From an uncultured Candidatus Melainabacteria bacterium (lineage in GTDB: Bacteria; Cyanobacteriota; Vampirovibrionia; Gastranaerophilales; Gastranaerophilaceae): a stretch of DNA of 6,100 nucleotides. The notes beneath the pieces are model-generated. The model saw only the letters and a program-made list of their open reading frames with translations. It had not been told where the DNA came from and searched no databases. Below, one piece after another: positions 5,884 through 6,100 of this stretch; the stretch's first letter is position 1, and every line of letters begins with the position of its first letter. The stretch lies in contig CAKUXO010000043.1 of the NCBI GenBank assembly GCA_934700385.1, forward strand, positions 1 to 6,100. Reading direction: 5' to 3'. Made by a program: the position numbers and the translations under genes.

Positions 5884-5972
5884 GCGCTTGTTCGGGATGC
5901 AATCGCTTCGCTTTTGCCCTCTCAAAAAATGCTCAACGGTTCGCATTTTTTTCGGCAGAGTCTCCAAGCGCG
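5884..5972 (+). pseudogene. tRNA-Arg-derived segment: acceptor-stem ends kept, interior replaced
   Basis: GCGCTTG (5884-5890) and CAAGCGC (5965-5971) are exact copies of the two acceptor strands of the neighbouring tRNA-Arg. The flanks match too: TGCGCTTGT on the left, and on the right CTCCAAGCGCGTAT followed by TATA versus AATA-type sequence after the real gene. Between them there is no D-arm, anticodon arm or T-arm, so this cannot be a working tRNA. The interior instead holds GGG/CCC pairing around 5894-5919 and a strong hairpin at 5924-5951. It may be a decayed duplicate invaded by a small palindromic repeat, or one unit of a tRNA-derived repeat family. The partial duplication is seen; its origin is inferred. 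Confidence 0.5.
5924..5952. terminator. A/T-tailed hairpin inside the tRNA-derived segment
   Basis: AAAAAATGC (5924-5932) and GCATTTTTT (5943-5951) are exact complements around a ten-base loop, with a seven-T run at 5946-5952. It resembles a bidirectional intrinsic terminator, though only the loop-closing part of the stem has G-C pairs. It could serve as back-up for the tRNA terminator at 5856-5880. Confidence 0.4.
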
Positions 5973-5973
5973 T

Positions 5974-6007
5974 ATTATAGTCCCTCTTATTGAGGGACTA
6001 TAATTTT
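5974..6007 (+). terminator. Perfect 13-pair hairpin, probable terminator
   Basis: ATTATAGTCCCTC (5974-5986) and GAGGGACTATAAT (5992-6004) are exact reverse complements around TTATT, followed by TTTT (6004-6007). The stem starts two bases after the acceptor copy at 5965-5971. It would stop plus-strand transcripts coming from the tRNA. On the minus strand the stem is followed by few T residues, so it is probably one-directional. Confidence 0.65.
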
Positions 6008-6013
6008 ATATAA

Positions 6014-6048
6014 GGGATTCAAACCCCCTCGGGGGTTCTCCCCTCCAA
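6014..6048. repeat. Inverted plus direct copy of the tRNA-Arg T-arm
   Basis: GGGATTCAAACCCCC (6014-6028) is the reverse complement of the tRNA T-arm at 5820-5834 with one mismatch. Two bases later, GGGGGTTC-TC-CCCTCCAA (6031-6048) repeats the same T-arm and the start of the 3' acceptor strand in direct orientation, with GAAT shortened to TC. Together they form a fold-back, AACCCC/GGGGTT. Because T-arms are alike among tRNAs, the source could be another tRNA, but the extension CCCTCCAA favours this tRNA-Arg. Confidence 0.45.
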
Positions 6049-6073
6049 AATACGCCAATAAATTGGCTACAAA

Positions 6074-6100
6074 GAGTACGGCTCATAAATTCGCCTACTC
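6074..6100 (-). other. Hairpin motif at the right window edge, same core as at 1-26
   Basis: On the minus strand, GAGTA (6096-6100) pairs with TACTC (6074-6078) and GGC (6093-6095) with GCC (6080-6082), with one bulged base, closing the loop GAATTTATGA. Core and loop match the plus-strand hairpin at 6-20 (GGC-GAA...ATGA-GCC), while the outer stems differ but remain complementary. A smaller palindrome, GCCAATAAATTGGC, lies beside it at 6054-6067. No gene is visible from 6049 to the window end. Confidence 0.4.

Noticed and set aside
5630..6100. CRISPR array
   Set aside because: The repeated pieces are irregular tRNA fragments without constant repeat and spacer lengths.

Overview
The window is AT-rich and reads as bacterial chromosome. 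It has short intergenic gaps, recognisable Shine-Dalgarno sites, promoters close to the -35/-10 consensus, and T-tailed hairpin terminators. The tig-clpP-clpX order is widespread in bacteria. ClpX and ClpP look most like those of the cyanobacterial/Vampirovibrionia or Gram-positive branches. The low GC, the small rubredoxin (common in anaerobes) and the long low-complexity coiled-coil protein would fit a gut member of the Gastranaerophilales (non-photosynthetic Cyanobacteriota). That assignment is inferred from general resemblance and is tentative; an anaerobic Firmicute is the main alternative.

Layout. Bases 1-138 hold no convincing gene, only small hairpins. On the minus strand at 139-1926 is a 595-residue protein with one hydrophobic segment, a very long predicted coiled coil, and a C-terminal segment resembling MORN/YwqK repeats. 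A 148-base gap, with the clpX terminator at its far end, separates it from the protein quality-control operon. That operon runs leftward from a promoter near 5357: trigger factor (tig), the ClpP protease, the ClpX unfoldase, then the terminator at 2046-2071. Divergent from tig is a 52-residue rubredoxin gene at 5439-5597 with its own promoter. It is followed on the plus strand by a tRNA-Arg(ACG) gene at 5771-5844.

How the genes work together. Trigger factor meets nascent chains at the ribosome exit. ClpX unfolds tagged or damaged proteins and feeds them into the ClpP chamber. The three genes are spaced by 25 and 15 bases and so are probably one transcript. The rubredoxin is an unrelated one-electron carrier. 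The coiled-coil gene has its own leader and is probably an independent transcript.

The least ordinary part is 5630-6100. The intact tRNA-Arg gene is surrounded by partial copies of itself. Upstream is a fold-back element whose ends match the 5' half of the tRNA in direct and inverted orientation, and which can fold into a compact three-way junction with a GUAA tetraloop. Downstream is an 89-base segment bounded by exact copies of both acceptor-stem strands. Further on is a fold-back of the T-arm. In addition, the two window edges carry the same hairpin motif with different but still complementary outer stems. A perfect 13-bp inverted repeat covers the start region of the tig promoter. These are the best candidates for something undescribed.
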